From contig JBKEBM010000160.1 of NCBI GenBank assembly GCA_047973165.1, forward strand, positions 1 to 17,027: a stretch of 17,027 bases of DNA, in the 5' to 3' direction. This document shows, one piece after another, positions 1 to 7,037 of this stretch; position 1 is the first letter of the stretch; each line of letters opens with the position of its first letter. The position numbers and the translations under genes were made by a program. The notes under the pieces were generated by a model. It made no database searches, was not told where the DNA came from, and worked only from the letters and a program-made list of their open reading frames with translations. This stretch comes from JBKEAD01 sp047973165 (GTDB lineage Bacteria > Verrucomicrobiota > Verrucomicrobiia > Chthoniobacterales > JBKEAD01).

Positions 1-2
1 TG

Positions 3-414
3 TGGTGGCGGAGGATACGTCCTGGTAAATGCGGAACGTATTATTTTTACCTCATGGATGAGGATCTTGGTTTGATGTATGTGCGTGTGCCGACGTGGCT
101 GGCGGGGAGGTTGCGGGCTGAGGGGATTGATTTTGAGATAGAGGATAATGCTTTTGCGAGGATTGGTGATTGGGGGGCGTACTCAGGAGTTGGCCAGTGG
201 TTTTTCGCTTGAGCAGTGGGAGAGGAAATTTCAGGCTCCGGAGGAGGCTCAGAGTGATTTTAAAACGCTTATGGAGGGGACGCGCATTAAGCATGTCCTC
301 GGTAAGCAGTCTGTTAAAATATATGATAAAGGGGGGCGGGTGCTGCGCATTGAGGCCACCAGCAGTGATATTACTTTTCGCAAGCGGCGGGGAACTTACC
401 CAAATTGCGATTAA
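3..414 (+). pseudogene. Frameshifted, internally deleted fragment of a conserved protein (5' end outside the window)
   Basis: Frame 3 (from base 3) reads ...RPGKCGTYYFYLMDE then GLMYVRVPTW and ends near IEDNAFARIGDW at base 173. The protein then continues only in frame 1 as RTQELASGF and, further on, EGTRIKHVLG, SVKIYDK and VLRIEATSSDITF, up to the TAA at 412-414. The switch falls on a run of six G at 172-177; five G would give an unbroken DWGRTQELA. From memory, these blocks (YYFYL..E..GLMYVRVPTW, RIEGTRIKH, IKMYDK, LRIETT.NDVTFF) belong to a much longer bacterial protein family whose function I cannot name. Compared with that recollection, about a dozen residues are missing after PTW and a long central section before EGTRIKH, and the C-terminal part is gone. 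It therefore looks like a relic. A homopolymer sequencing error could explain the frameshift but not the missing blocks. Confidence 0.6.
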
Positions 415-711
415 AAATAGTTGATAACAGTCGGGCTACTCGAAGCCCGGTAAATCAACGGTTTGCAGAGAGGCTCGAAAGGCCCACCCGGAAAAAAATG
501 CCCCGCGATGCCGTTAAGACATAAGACCCGTTCCTTAATATGGAAAGGGCGGATAACCCCTCCGGCACCGCAGACTTCCAATAAAGGCCTGTCTTTAGTA
601 ACCGAAGTTCAGTCTCCTAAGAATATATTCTTACGGTCCGGGGCATAATGCCACAATCGCGAACACCGCAGGGCAAACTCTATAAAAAATTTTCCAGGTA
701 ATGTGTGAGAG
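415..711. other. Intergenic stretch between convergent pseudogene and pheT
   Basis: I see no convincing gene in these 297 bases; the only open frame of any length (463-648, +) has no recognisable motif. Two symmetric elements stand out. One is a six-base-pair hairpin, CGGGCT (432-437) with AGCCCG (444-449). The other is a perfect 16-base palindrome, TAAGAATATATTCTTA, at 618-633. Neither is followed by a clear T-tract on the strand where a terminator would be needed, so I do not call a terminator for pheT. Confidence 0.4.
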
Positions 712-3099
712 CTATTTCCGAATGGTCGCCTGAATGCCGGAATCTTCTGCCAGGTGGCTGGTCACTTTTTCCATCATCTGATCGACCTCAGATGCAGTCA
801 GTGTGCGACTAAAATCCTGGAAAGTCAAGGCCACGGCCAGAGATTTACAATCCGCCGGAAGGCGTTTCCCTTCGGGATCACGAAAAAGGTCAAAAGCATC
901 CACCGAACGCAGCGAAGGTAGACGCAAACTCTGAATCGCATCGACAACACTCCGGTAAGTAACCTCGTTTTTCAAAACCAGTGCCAGATCGCGACGCGCC
1001 GAGGGAAATTTATCCAGCTCAGCAACCTGCTTCACTTTTCCATGCTGCACAAGTGCGTGGGTGAAATCGAGCTCAGCTACCAACAGCTCTTTGGGAGCAT
1101 CTATCTCTGCTGCCCGAGCCGGAGTCACGATTCCCATGAAGCCGATTTTTTTCTTTCCGATTTGCAGATCAGCCGCGACGACACAGTCCTCGCGCTCCAC
1201 CGGAATCAGACTCAGCGAGGAGCCGAAGAGACGAGCCAGGAGCCCCTTCAAGGCAAAAAAATCGTAAGCCTGTTTGGACGTCGCTCCCGCATCCGCCCAG
1301 TAGGGAGGTGCCAAAATACCGGAAACCACAAGGCCCAGACGATACGATTCCTCGGGCTGCTCCGCTAAATAAATACGCCCGATTTCGAAAAGGCGCAGCG
1401 CATTTTCTCCATAGTGAAAATTACGTTCCGCCGCAGTCAGGAGACCAGGAATCAAGCTGGGACGCAAATGCGACTGTTCTTCTCCCAGCGGATTTCTCAG
1501 AGGTAGTGCCGGAGCGTCGCCTACACTGTTTTTTGAAACCAAAGTGCTCGTGTGCGCCTCACAAAATCCAGCCTGCACGAGTGCCTGGCGCAGCTCCCAG
1601 GCAAAGTCATAAAAGGCATCCGCCTTCGTCGCCTCAGCCGGTACCGCCAGCAAACGCGAGGGGATATTTTCAATCCCAACACTGCGACTCAACTCCTCGA
1701 TCAGATCGACCTCACGCAGCAGGTCCAGCCGCCAGGAGGGAATCCGCCAGACCGAAGCTTCGTTCGAAGTATTTTTTGCAGTGAGACGCTCGCAACCAAA
1801 ACTCTCCAGCGATTTGTAAATTTCCTCGTCAGACAAATTTACCCCAAGCAGTTTGGCCGCCCTCGCGTGACGCAAGGTAATATCGAGCGGCTCATATTTT
1901 TTCTCTCCGGCAAAAATAATTTCCGGCTCCACCGTGCCACCCGCAAGCTGCACGATCAATTCGGTCGCCCGGATCGAAGCACGCTCGGCCAGAGTCGGAT
2001 CGATCCCCCGCTCGAAGCGATAGGATGAGTCTGTATGCAGCAAAAGGCGCTTGGAGGTGCGACGTATCGCGGAGGGATCAAAGGATGCACTTTCGAGTAA
2101 AATATCCGTCGTCGCACCCGTCACACCACTCTCGAGTCCACCCATGATTCCGGCCAGCGCGAGTGATCCTGCAGCATCCGCGATGAGAGTGTCAGCCGTC
2201 GTCAGCTTGTATTCAGCTTCGTCCAGAGCTTTAAAAATTTCTCCCTCCTCGGCCAGGCGCACCGTGATTTTTTCGTCTGCAATCTTACTCGCATCAAAGG
2301 CATGCAGCGGCTGCCCCAGCTCCAGCATCACGTAGTTTGTGATATCGACGACGTTATTGATCGGACGCAGACCGCAGGCTTCCAGACGTTTGCACAGCCA
2401 GTCCGGACTCGGCTCGATCCGCACACCGCGTATCTTTCTCAAAGCATAAAAAGAGCAGGCCGCATCCGCTGAAATCGTGACCTCTCCTCCTGCCGCCGAC
2501 TTACTCATCACGCCAGGGATCATCGGCTGACGAAGCTGTGCCGTCCCCCTCGGATCAAAAGCCGCAAGCTCACGAGCCACGCCGACATGCCCGAGCCAGT
2601 CCGCACGGTTTGGCGTAATCTCAAGGTCCAAAACCGTCGCACTCGGAAAAAGCGTCGCCATCCCCTGCCCCACTTCGGCCTCTTCGGGTAAAATCAGCAG
2701 ACCTGCGGAGTCGCTCGTCAAGCCGAGTTCTTTGCCACTGCACATCATCCCCTCGGATTTCACACCGCGCAGTTTGCCGGGCTTGATTTTAAAATTTCCC
2801 GGCAAAACAGCGCCCGGCAGTGCCAGCGGCACCTTGTCACCCACCTTGTAATTTTTTGCCCCACAAACGATCTGTCGTGGCTCCCCTGATCCGTCTTCGA
2901 CCAGGCAAACACTCAGCCGGTCAGCATTCGGATGCGCTTCGGATTCCAGGATTTTTGCTACGACAACCCCAGGAATATCTCCGCCTGTCTGCTGCACATC
3001 CTCCACGCTGAGGCCGGCGCGGGTCAGTCGCTCGACGATCTCCTCCAGCGAACAGTCAAGGTCGATATATTCTTTCAGCCATTCCAGTGAAACTAACAT
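712..3099 (-). CDS. pheT: Phenylalanine--tRNA ligase beta subunit
   Basis: Beta subunit of the (alpha-beta)2 phenylalanyl-tRNA synthetase, which charges tRNA-Phe in the cytoplasm. The 795 residues match the usual length of the bacterial long form. The N-terminus (MLVSLEWLKEYIDLD) is typical. It is followed by the EMAP/OB-like tRNA-binding domain (about 40-150, with GVVVAKILESEAHPNADRL), the B3/B4 editing region, the B5 domain (about 405-470), the catalytic-like core and the C-terminal FDX-ACB anticodon-binding domain (about 700-795, with DLALVL and YRSVVDAIQSL). It is the last gene of the rpmI-rplT-pheS-pheT operon, 20 bases after pheS. The ATG at 3097-3099 has only a weak GAAAGA upstream. 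No truncation or missing domain is apparent. Confidence 0.97.
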   Translation of the reverse strand: MLVSLEWLKEYIDLDCSLEEIVERLTRAGLSVEDVQQTGGDIPGVVVAKILESEAHPNADRLSVCLVEDGSGEPRQIVCGAKNYKVGDKVPLALPGAVLPGNFKIKPGKLRGVKSEGMMCSGKELGLTSDSAGLLILPEEAEVGQGMATLFPSATVLDLEITPNRADWLGHVGVARELAAFDPRGTAQLRQPMIPGVMSKSAAGGEVTISADAACSFYALRKIRGVRIEPSPDWLCKRLEACGLRPINNVVDITNYVMLELGQPLHAFDASKIADEKITVRLAEEGEIFKALDEAEYKLTTADTLIADAAGSLALAGIMGGLESGVTGATTDILLESASFDPSAIRRTSKRLLLHTDSSYRFERGIDPTLAERASIRATELIVQLAGGTVEPEIIFAGEKKYEPLDITLRHARAAKLLGVNLSDEEIYKSLESFGCERLTAKNTSNEASVWRIPSWRLDLLREVDLIEELSRSVGIENIPSRLLAVPAEATKADAFYDFAWELRQALVQAGFCEAHTSTLVSKNSVGDAPALPLRNPLGEEQSHLRPSLIPGLLTAAERNFHYGENALRLFEIGRIYLAEQPEESYRLGLVVSGILAPPYWADAGATSKQAYDFFALKGLLARLFGSSLSLIPVEREDCVVAADLQIGKKKIGFMGIVTPARAAEIDAPKELLVAELDFTHALVQHGKVKQVAELDKFPSARRDLALVLKNEVTYRSVVDAIQSLRLPSLRSVDAFDLFRDPEGKRLPADCKSLAVALTFQDFSRTLTASEVDQMMEKVTSHLAEDSGIQATIRK

Positions 3100-3119
3100 G
3101 GGTCTTTCAATTTGTTTTT

Positions 3120-4130
3120 TTAAGCAAGCTGACGCAGGAAACGCACGTCGTTGTCAACCAGCATTCGGATATCGGGAATCGCGTGCAGATTCATCGCCAG
3201 GCGCTCCAGCCCAAAGCCAAAAGCAAAGCCGCTCACGACATCGGGATCATAGGCCCGATCTCCGCGCCGCTCATTGATCGACTCCAGTACGCTCGGGTCC
3301 ACCATGCCGCAGCCCGCCAGCTCCATCCACTTGCCATTGAGAGCCTCCGCACGAATATCGATCTCAAAACTCGGTTCGGTGAACGGAAAAAAATGCGGGC
3401 GAAAACGGCACTCTGTTCCGGCACCAAAAAGTTCACGAAAGAAAAACTCGAGCGTCCCTTTTAAATCACTGAGAGAAACATCCGGCGCGACATACAGCCC
3501 CTCCATTTGCGTGAACTGAGCGAGATGTGTCGCATCGACCTCATCACGCCGGTAAGCCGCACCAGGCGCAATGATGCGGACCGGCGGGGGCTGATTTTCC
3601 ATCACCCGGATTTGCACCGTCGAAGTGTGCGAGCGCAGAAGCCGCCCGTCGGGCAGATAAAAAGTATCCTGCTCATTGCGTGCGGGATGGTCCTCCGGTG
3701 TATTCAGCGCATCAAAGCAATGCCACTCTGTCTCGATGTCCGGCCCCTCCGCCAGGGCGAAACCCATACGGCGAAAAATCTGAACCGCCCGGTCCTGCAA
3801 ACGCGTGAGCGGATGGATCGCCCCCGCCACATGCGGCTGCCCGGGAAGAGTGACATCGAAGCCCTCGTACTTTTTTCGCTCGGCCTCAGCAGCCAGCGCG
3901 AGAACTTTTGTCTCAAGAGCCTCGGTGATGCTTTTGCGAACTTCATTGAGCACACCGCCCAGGCGCGGACGGTCCTCCTTTGGCACATCGCGCATGCCCT
4001 GGCTTAGAAGCGTGAGCTCTCCGCTTTTTCCCAAAAACGAAACACGCAAGGCCTCCAGTGCCCGCTCCTCATCGGCACCCGCAATCGCAGCGAGTGCGCG
4101 TTCGCGAATCTCGGCGAGTTTTAGCTCCAT
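3120..4130 (-). CDS. pheS: Phenylalanine--tRNA ligase alpha subunit
   Basis: Catalytic alpha subunit of phenylalanyl-tRNA synthetase (class II), which forms Phe-AMP and transfers phenylalanine to tRNA-Phe. The 336-residue length is normal. An N-terminal coiled-coil tRNA-binding arm (about 1-85) precedes the catalytic core. The core shows motif 2 as YRRDEVDATH (193-202), the family block FTEPSFEID (250-258), and motif 3 as GFAFGFGLER (301-310), whose arginine contacts ATP. The gene lies 51 bases after rplT and 20 bases before pheT, consistent with one transcript. The ATG at 4128-4130 is the first start in frame that keeps the coiled coil complete; no Shine-Dalgarno sequence is visible, so translational coupling or leader-independent initiation is likely. 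Confidence 0.97.
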   Translation of the reverse strand: MELKLAEIRERALAAIAGADEERALEALRVSFLGKSGELTLLSQGMRDVPKEDRPRLGGVLNEVRKSITEALETKVLALAAEAERKKYEGFDVTLPGQPHVAGAIHPLTRLQDRAVQIFRRMGFALAEGPDIETEWHCFDALNTPEDHPARNEQDTFYLPDGRLLRSHTSTVQIRVMENQPPPVRIIAPGAAYRRDEVDATHLAQFTQMEGLYVAPDVSLSDLKGTLEFFFRELFGAGTECRFRPHFFPFTEPSFEIDIRAEALNGKWMELAGCGMVDPSVLESINERRGDRAYDPDVVSGFAFGFGLERLAMNLHAIPDIRMLVDNDVRFLRQLA

Positions 4131-4181
4131 CGCGGCAGCAGAAACGATAATTTACCCACGGGTTAAAAAAAACCTCGCGGA

Positions 4182-4559
4182 TTAAGCTTTGGCCGCAGCC
4201 TGCTTTTCGAGAGCCTCAGACGCCTGCTTCACAACCTGCTCAAAGGCCGCTGCATCCACAATCGCCAGATCAGACAAAACTTTGCGATCGAGCAAAATGT
4301 TTGCGGCTTTTAAACCAGCAATGAAACGGCTGTAGGTAATACCCTGGGCACGGACGGCAGCATTCAGACGCTGAATCCACAAAGCACGGAAATTGCGCTT
4401 ACGGGTTTTACGGTCGCGATAGGCCCAGTATTTGGCCTTCATCCGGGCGTCCTTCGCGTAGCGGAAAAGTTTCGAACGATTGCCGCGATAGCCGCTGGCG
4501 GATTTTATAACTTTTTTACGTCGAGCCCGACTTGCGGGCGCATTAGTGGCTCTTGCCAT
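4182..4559 (-). CDS. rplT: 50S ribosomal protein L20
   Basis: Large-subunit ribosomal protein L20, an early assembly protein that binds 23S rRNA. The 125 residues include the diagnostic basic N-terminus (MARATNAPASRARRKKVIK), the block FRYAKDARMKAKYWAYRDRK, and FRALWIQRLNAA. The C-terminal domain holds YSRFIAGLKAANILLDRKVL and LSDLAIVD. The alanine- and lysine-rich tail after about residue 110 is a modest extension. It sits between rpmI and pheS, the classic order. AAGGGGA lies about 11 bases before the ATG, so the ribosome-binding site is usable but distant. In other bacteria L20 represses its own operon by binding mRNA; the structured 126-base gap before this gene is a possible place for such control (inference). 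Confidence 0.97.
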   Translation of the reverse strand: MARATNAPASRARRKKVIKSASGYRGNRSKLFRYAKDARMKAKYWAYRDRKTRKRNFRALWIQRLNAAVRAQGITYSRFIAGLKAANILLDRKVLSDLAIVDAAAFEQVVKQASEALEKQAAAKA

Positions 4560-4617
4560 ATTTTTTATAATCCCCTTTCGAGGACCTCCGTGGAACGAAC
4601 TGTTTCTGTTTTATGGA

Positions 4618-4671
4618 TGACGGGCTCATTCGCTCCGTTAGGCTCCGATTTTATCGAAACCAGCCCGGTCA
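4618..4671 (-). promoter_or_regulatory. Possible RNA stem structure between rpmI and rplT
   Basis: In the rpmI-rplT gap, CGGGCT at 4621-4626 can pair with AGCCCG at 4662-4667, extended by GA/TC across a one-base bulge. The stem encloses a second small hairpin, CGAT (4646-4649) with ATCG (4653-4656). On the minus-strand mRNA this would lie about 60-110 bases before the rplT start. L20 is known to regulate its operon by binding mRNA structures in other phyla. Whether this structure binds L20 is inference; no match to a known leader family was established. Confidence 0.25.
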
Positions 4672-4685
4672 TCGCGTGTGCAAGC

Positions 4686-4895
4686 TTAGTTAAAAGGAAG
4701 GCTCTCTTTAATACGAGCAACCACGGTATCAGATACCTCGGTCGTGCTTCCCAGACGCCGCTTACGTTTGGCGGATTTTGTCAGCAACAAGTGCCGTGCT
4801 CCGCTGCGCATACGCATCACCTTACCGGACCCCGTGATTTTAAAACGACGGGCCACCGATTTACGGGTTTTGCTTTTTGCTGTGGATTTTGGCAT
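4686..4895 (-). CDS. rpmI: 50S ribosomal protein L35
   Basis: Large-subunit ribosomal protein L35. I chose the internal ATG at 4893-4895, which gives 69 residues starting MPKSTAKSKTRKSVARRFK; the family normally begins MPK.KT.. and is about 65 residues long. Conserved blocks are KSVARRFKITGSGK, R.GARHLLLTKSAKRKRRL and the C-terminal hydrophobic-basic segment. The frame stays open upstream to 4994, but those 33 extra residues have no family counterpart. It is the first gene of the rpmI-rplT-pheS-pheT operon. There is no Shine-Dalgarno sequence before the ATG, and a good -10 box lies only 10 bases upstream, so the transcript may be leaderless. infC is not upstream. Confidence 0.95.
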   Translation of the reverse strand: MPKSTAKSKTRKSVARRFKITGSGKVMRMRSGARHLLLTKSAKRKRRLGSTTEVSDTVVARIKESLPFN

Positions 4896-4905
4896 AAGGC
4901 AGGGG

Positions 4906-4911
4906 ATTGTA
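4906..4911 (-). promoter_or_regulatory. Candidate -10 box of the rpmI operon
   Basis: On the minus strand TACAAT (five of six matches to TATAAT) ends 10 bases before the rpmI ATG. The best -35 at 16-base spacing is poor (TTCCTA). If used, transcription would begin about 2-4 bases before the start codon, giving an almost leaderless mRNA. This fits the missing Shine-Dalgarno sequence. Confidence 0.35.
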
Positions 4912-4953
4912 TCGACTTTCTGTGATTTAGGAAGCGAAATTTTTTGGAAATTT

Positions 4954-5097
4954 TTATTTTTGCAGGTCCGACTGTAACAGCGGGTGGCAGGCACCGTCGA
5001 TGAGGCTCACCGGCACTTTACCTCGCATCCGGATCGCTTTCAGAAAAGCCTGAACCTGGCACTGACAGACATCGGCATCCATCTCAGGCGGTTTCAT
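4954..5097 (-). pseudogene. Short open frame of 47 codons, possibly part of a mobile-element relic
   Basis: The frame starts at ATG 5095-5097 and reads MKPPEMDADVCQCQVQAFLK, then AIRMRGKVPVSLIDGACHP, to a TAA at 4954-4956. It lies between rpmI and the FAD oxidoreductase gene. It overlaps by 14 bases, in another frame, the end of a fragment that resembles an ISKra4-type transposase (5084-5212). That arrangement would fit a frameshift inside one ancestral gene. I do not recognise this segment by itself. It could equally be an independent small protein or chance. Confidence 0.25.
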
Positions 5098-5212
5098 GAA
5101 TTTCAAACCCGTAATGCTCTTTGACCTTCTGCGCTGCTTGCGCGAACGAATGATCCGCCCCGAAGTCGCTCATCACCCGTCGCAACGCACGGCTTTTTCC
5201 TCGCGAAGTGAC
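5084..5212 (-). pseudogene. Remnant resembling an ISKra4-family transposase
   Basis: On the minus strand the frame from 5212 reads VTSRGKSRALRRVMSDFGAD followed by HSFAQAAQKVKEHYGFEIHE and stops at TGA 5084-5086. From memory, the pattern R..V..DFGA.H.F.Q...K..EHYGIE is a conserved block in the N-terminal third of ISKra4-family transposases. Only about 42 codons remain and I see no catalytic domain and no start codon, so this is at best a decayed fragment. It begins 14 bases after the stop of the FAD oxidoreductase gene. No terminal inverted repeats or target-site duplications were recognised. A protein search of this fragment would settle the family. Confidence 0.45.
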
Positions 5213-5226
5213 TCCTATTCGTTTGC

Positions 5227-6501
5227 TCAATACTCGCAGATAATTTTCCTGCGTGCGGCTGCAATCGCCGGAGCGGTGACTTTTTTTTCCTGAGCACGTA
5301 GTGCGGCTGCGATTCCGGCAGCCTCACCTGTCACGAAGCAGGTTCCGATCACGCGGACAGAGGCCTGGGCTTCGTGGGTTGCAGATACACAACGGCCAGC
5401 CATGAAGAGTGATTCTTTTTCCTGCGACTGCAACATGCGCAGGGGCAGGTCGCAGCCTCCGATTTTTTTCGGATACTTCAGCTCCACAGTATGCGCTTTT
5501 TCGCGCAGCTCCATCGGCCAGGTTGCTCGTCCAATTCCATCCTCGAAACGCCTCCCACAATCCAGGTCCTCCGCCGTTAATTGATAGCGTCCCCTCACCC
5601 GACGGCTTTCACGCACTCCCAGGCACTCCGGAAATGCCGCCAGGCGACAGTCCGAAAATCCTTTGAGATTCTCACGTAAAAATCCAATCAGCTTTTGCGC
5701 AAACATACGTCCCTCTGCATTCAGTAATGAGTGCTGCGAGGCATCAAGCGGGTTGTAAGCAGATTCCGCAGCGGAAAAGTCTGCGGATAAATTCATTGTG
5801 AAAAATATTTCCCCTGCGCGATGGGCGGCCCGCGCTGTGATTCCGAAAGCACTTGTCGGCAGAGCGCCCGATTTCACGGCGTCTCCCAGCACTTTTGCGA
5901 GCCGCAAACGGCCCGGCGTATTCACCACTTCGGCAGGCACCCCGGCAACTGAAAAAATAAAAGCGGGGCGTTGAAGGTATTCGGAGGAGGCCATTTCGCA
6001 GGTTGCTCCGCAGAGGCTGGCCAAGGCAGCATCGCCTGTCGCATCAACCCAGGAGGAGGCCACAATTTTCTGTCGTTCATTTTTGAAAATCAGTTCGGCG
6101 GATGACAGATCGGCAGCGGCAGAAAGAACTTTCGTCTGCGGCAGGTAAGTCAGGTTTTGAAAGGAGCCGATAAGCCCTTCGGCCACTTTTGCAAAAACCT
6201 TCGGGTCATGAAATAAAACGTCCACCCGCCCCAGCCGCTGCGGGCGCCCGGCTCCTCCTGCGGCAATCAGTCGCTCGGCAAAAAATTTTGCGAAGCCGGA
6301 ATTTGCATATTGGGCCTCGGCCTCAGCAGTCTGTGGAAGTTCGTAAAGCCCGCAAATCGAGTGGACCAGGGCCTGCGATGCCATGCCCCCCAGGCAGCTC
6401 CTTCGTTCGATCAGACAGGTCTGTGCTCCCTGGGCGGCGGCGGAAAAGGCTGCAGCAATTCCGGCACTTCCGCCTCCGGCAACCAGAACGTCATACTTCA
6501 T
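5227..6501 (-). CDS. FAD-dependent oxidoreductase (FAD_oxidored-like)
   Basis: Predicted cytoplasmic flavoprotein of 424 residues; the substrate is unknown. The N-terminus is a Rossmann FAD-binding fold: VLVAGGGSAGIAAA at about 5-18 (the GxGxxG loop) and the acidic strand end at E32 (CLIERR), followed by CLGGMASQALVHSICG, typical of this family. A central acidic stretch with ASSWVDATGDAALASLCGA marks the second nucleotide-contact region. The C-terminus (LFMAGRCVSATHEAQASVRV, then GTCFVTGEAAGIAAA) closes the FAD site. The family includes enzymes of unknown role found beside sugar and polyketide catabolism genes, but nothing nearby indicates a substrate here. The ATG at 6499-6501 directly precedes the first hydrophobic strand. 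It is transcribed toward rpmI, about 330 bases away, with transposase-like debris between them. Confidence 0.85.
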   Translation of the reverse strand: MKYDVLVAGGGSAGIAAAFSAAAQGAQTCLIERRSCLGGMASQALVHSICGLYELPQTAEAEAQYANSGFAKFFAERLIAAGGAGRPQRLGRVDVLFHDPKVFAKVAEGLIGSFQNLTYLPQTKVLSAAADLSSAELIFKNERQKIVASSWVDATGDAALASLCGATCEMASSEYLQRPAFIFSVAGVPAEVVNTPGRLRLAKVLGDAVKSGALPTSAFGITARAAHRAGEIFFTMNLSADFSAAESAYNPLDASQHSLLNAEGRMFAQKLIGFLRENLKGFSDCRLAAFPECLGVRESRRVRGRYQLTAEDLDCGRRFEDGIGRATWPMELREKAHTVELKYPKKIGGCDLPLRMLQSQEKESLFMAGRCVSATHEAQASVRVIGTCFVTGEAAGIAAALRAQEKKVTAPAIAAARRKIICEY

Positions 6502-6547
6502 GAAAGCGGCGGGAATGATTTAAATAATTTCACGTTGCGACTAAGTG

Positions 6548-6571
6548 AGGTGCCTGACATTTAGGACACTT
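6548..6571. repeat. Possible REP-like hairpin fragment upstream of the FAD oxidoreductase
   Basis: The segment AGGTGCCTGACA followed by TTTAGGACACTT forms an imperfect dyad (AGG/CCT core, with a bulge and a mismatch). The motif GGTGCCTGACA resembles short dispersed repeats seen near REP-associated transposases in other genomes, from memory. Only one copy is seen here, so the call is weak. Confidence 0.2.
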
Positions 6572-6666
6572 CTTTCAAAAAAATCAAACCGTCGCGAAAA
6601 ATTATATCAAACCGCTTGCAAAGTCGCCGTCTGCATGCAATCTTCATCGCTCTTTTCAAAAGTTTC

Positions 6667-6739
6667 GGCTGGATAGCTCAGTTGGTAGAGCGGAGGACTG
6701 AAAATCCTTGTGTCGTGGGTTCGATTCCCTCTCCAGCCA
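6667..6739 (+). tRNA. tRNA-Phe (anticodon GAA)
   Basis: A 73-base cloverleaf without encoded CCA. The acceptor stem is GGCTGGA (6667-6673) with TCCAGCC (6732-6738) and discriminator A. The D-arm GCTC/GAGC, the anticodon stem GAGGA/TCCTT with loop CTGAAAA (anticodon GAA), a five-base variable loop, and the T-arm with loop TTCGATT all fit. The T-stem (GTGGG/CCCTC) has a U-U mismatch at standard positions 50:64. The gene lies about 2.5 kb from pheS/pheT, the genes for its own synthetase, on the opposite strand. Confidence 0.95.
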
Positions 6740-6748
6740 CCTCCCTGA

Positions 6749-7000
6749 AAAATCAGCACTTTCGATGAGTTTCCCTCATACCGAGAAAGGTTCGACAGGT
6801 TCTTAAAGACTATAAAAGAGCAGGCAAGGGAGATCACAGAAAATTGCGGCATCCCGATTTTCCTGGATCGATCATTCTCGATGGCAAAGAAGAAGCCGAC
6901 TGTAAGCCTTATCAGGAAAAAGATCTCAAACAATAAGACCATGAAAAAAACTACAGATCGCTATTTCCGATGGGCTGCCTGGTTGGAAGATCAGTTTTGA
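6749..7000 (+). pseudogene. Start-less open frame directly after tRNA-Phe, probable gene relic
   Basis: Immediately 3' of the tRNA, after a TGA at 6746-6748, the + strand stays open for 83 codons to a TGA at 6998-7000. It reads KISTFDEFPSYRERFDRFLK, then TIKEQAREITENCGIPIFLD, RSFSMAKKKPTVSLIRKK, and ends TDRYFRWAAWLEDQF. There is no ATG, GTG or TTG before the ATG at 6881, which would leave only 39 residues. The amino-acid mix (charged amphipathic helix, then a CGIPIFLD strand) looks protein-like rather than random. I do not recognise the family. A 3' gene fragment flush against a tRNA is what a lost or eroded integrated element would leave, but no attachment-site duplication was seen. Chance remains possible. 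Confidence 0.35.
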
Positions 7001-7037
7001 GATTCGACTGTTTACCTCGTTTTGCTTTTATCTTCTC

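Noticed and set aside
4896..4994. N-terminal extension of L35 to an upstream ATG
   Set aside because: L35 family proteins begin at MPK; the extra 33 residues have no family counterpart and lie upstream of the candidate -10 box.
6960..6981. Similarity of GCTATTTCCGA to the pheT end at 711-721
   Set aside because: Only 11 identical bases followed by loosely similar sequence; no evidence for an attachment-site or repeat pair.
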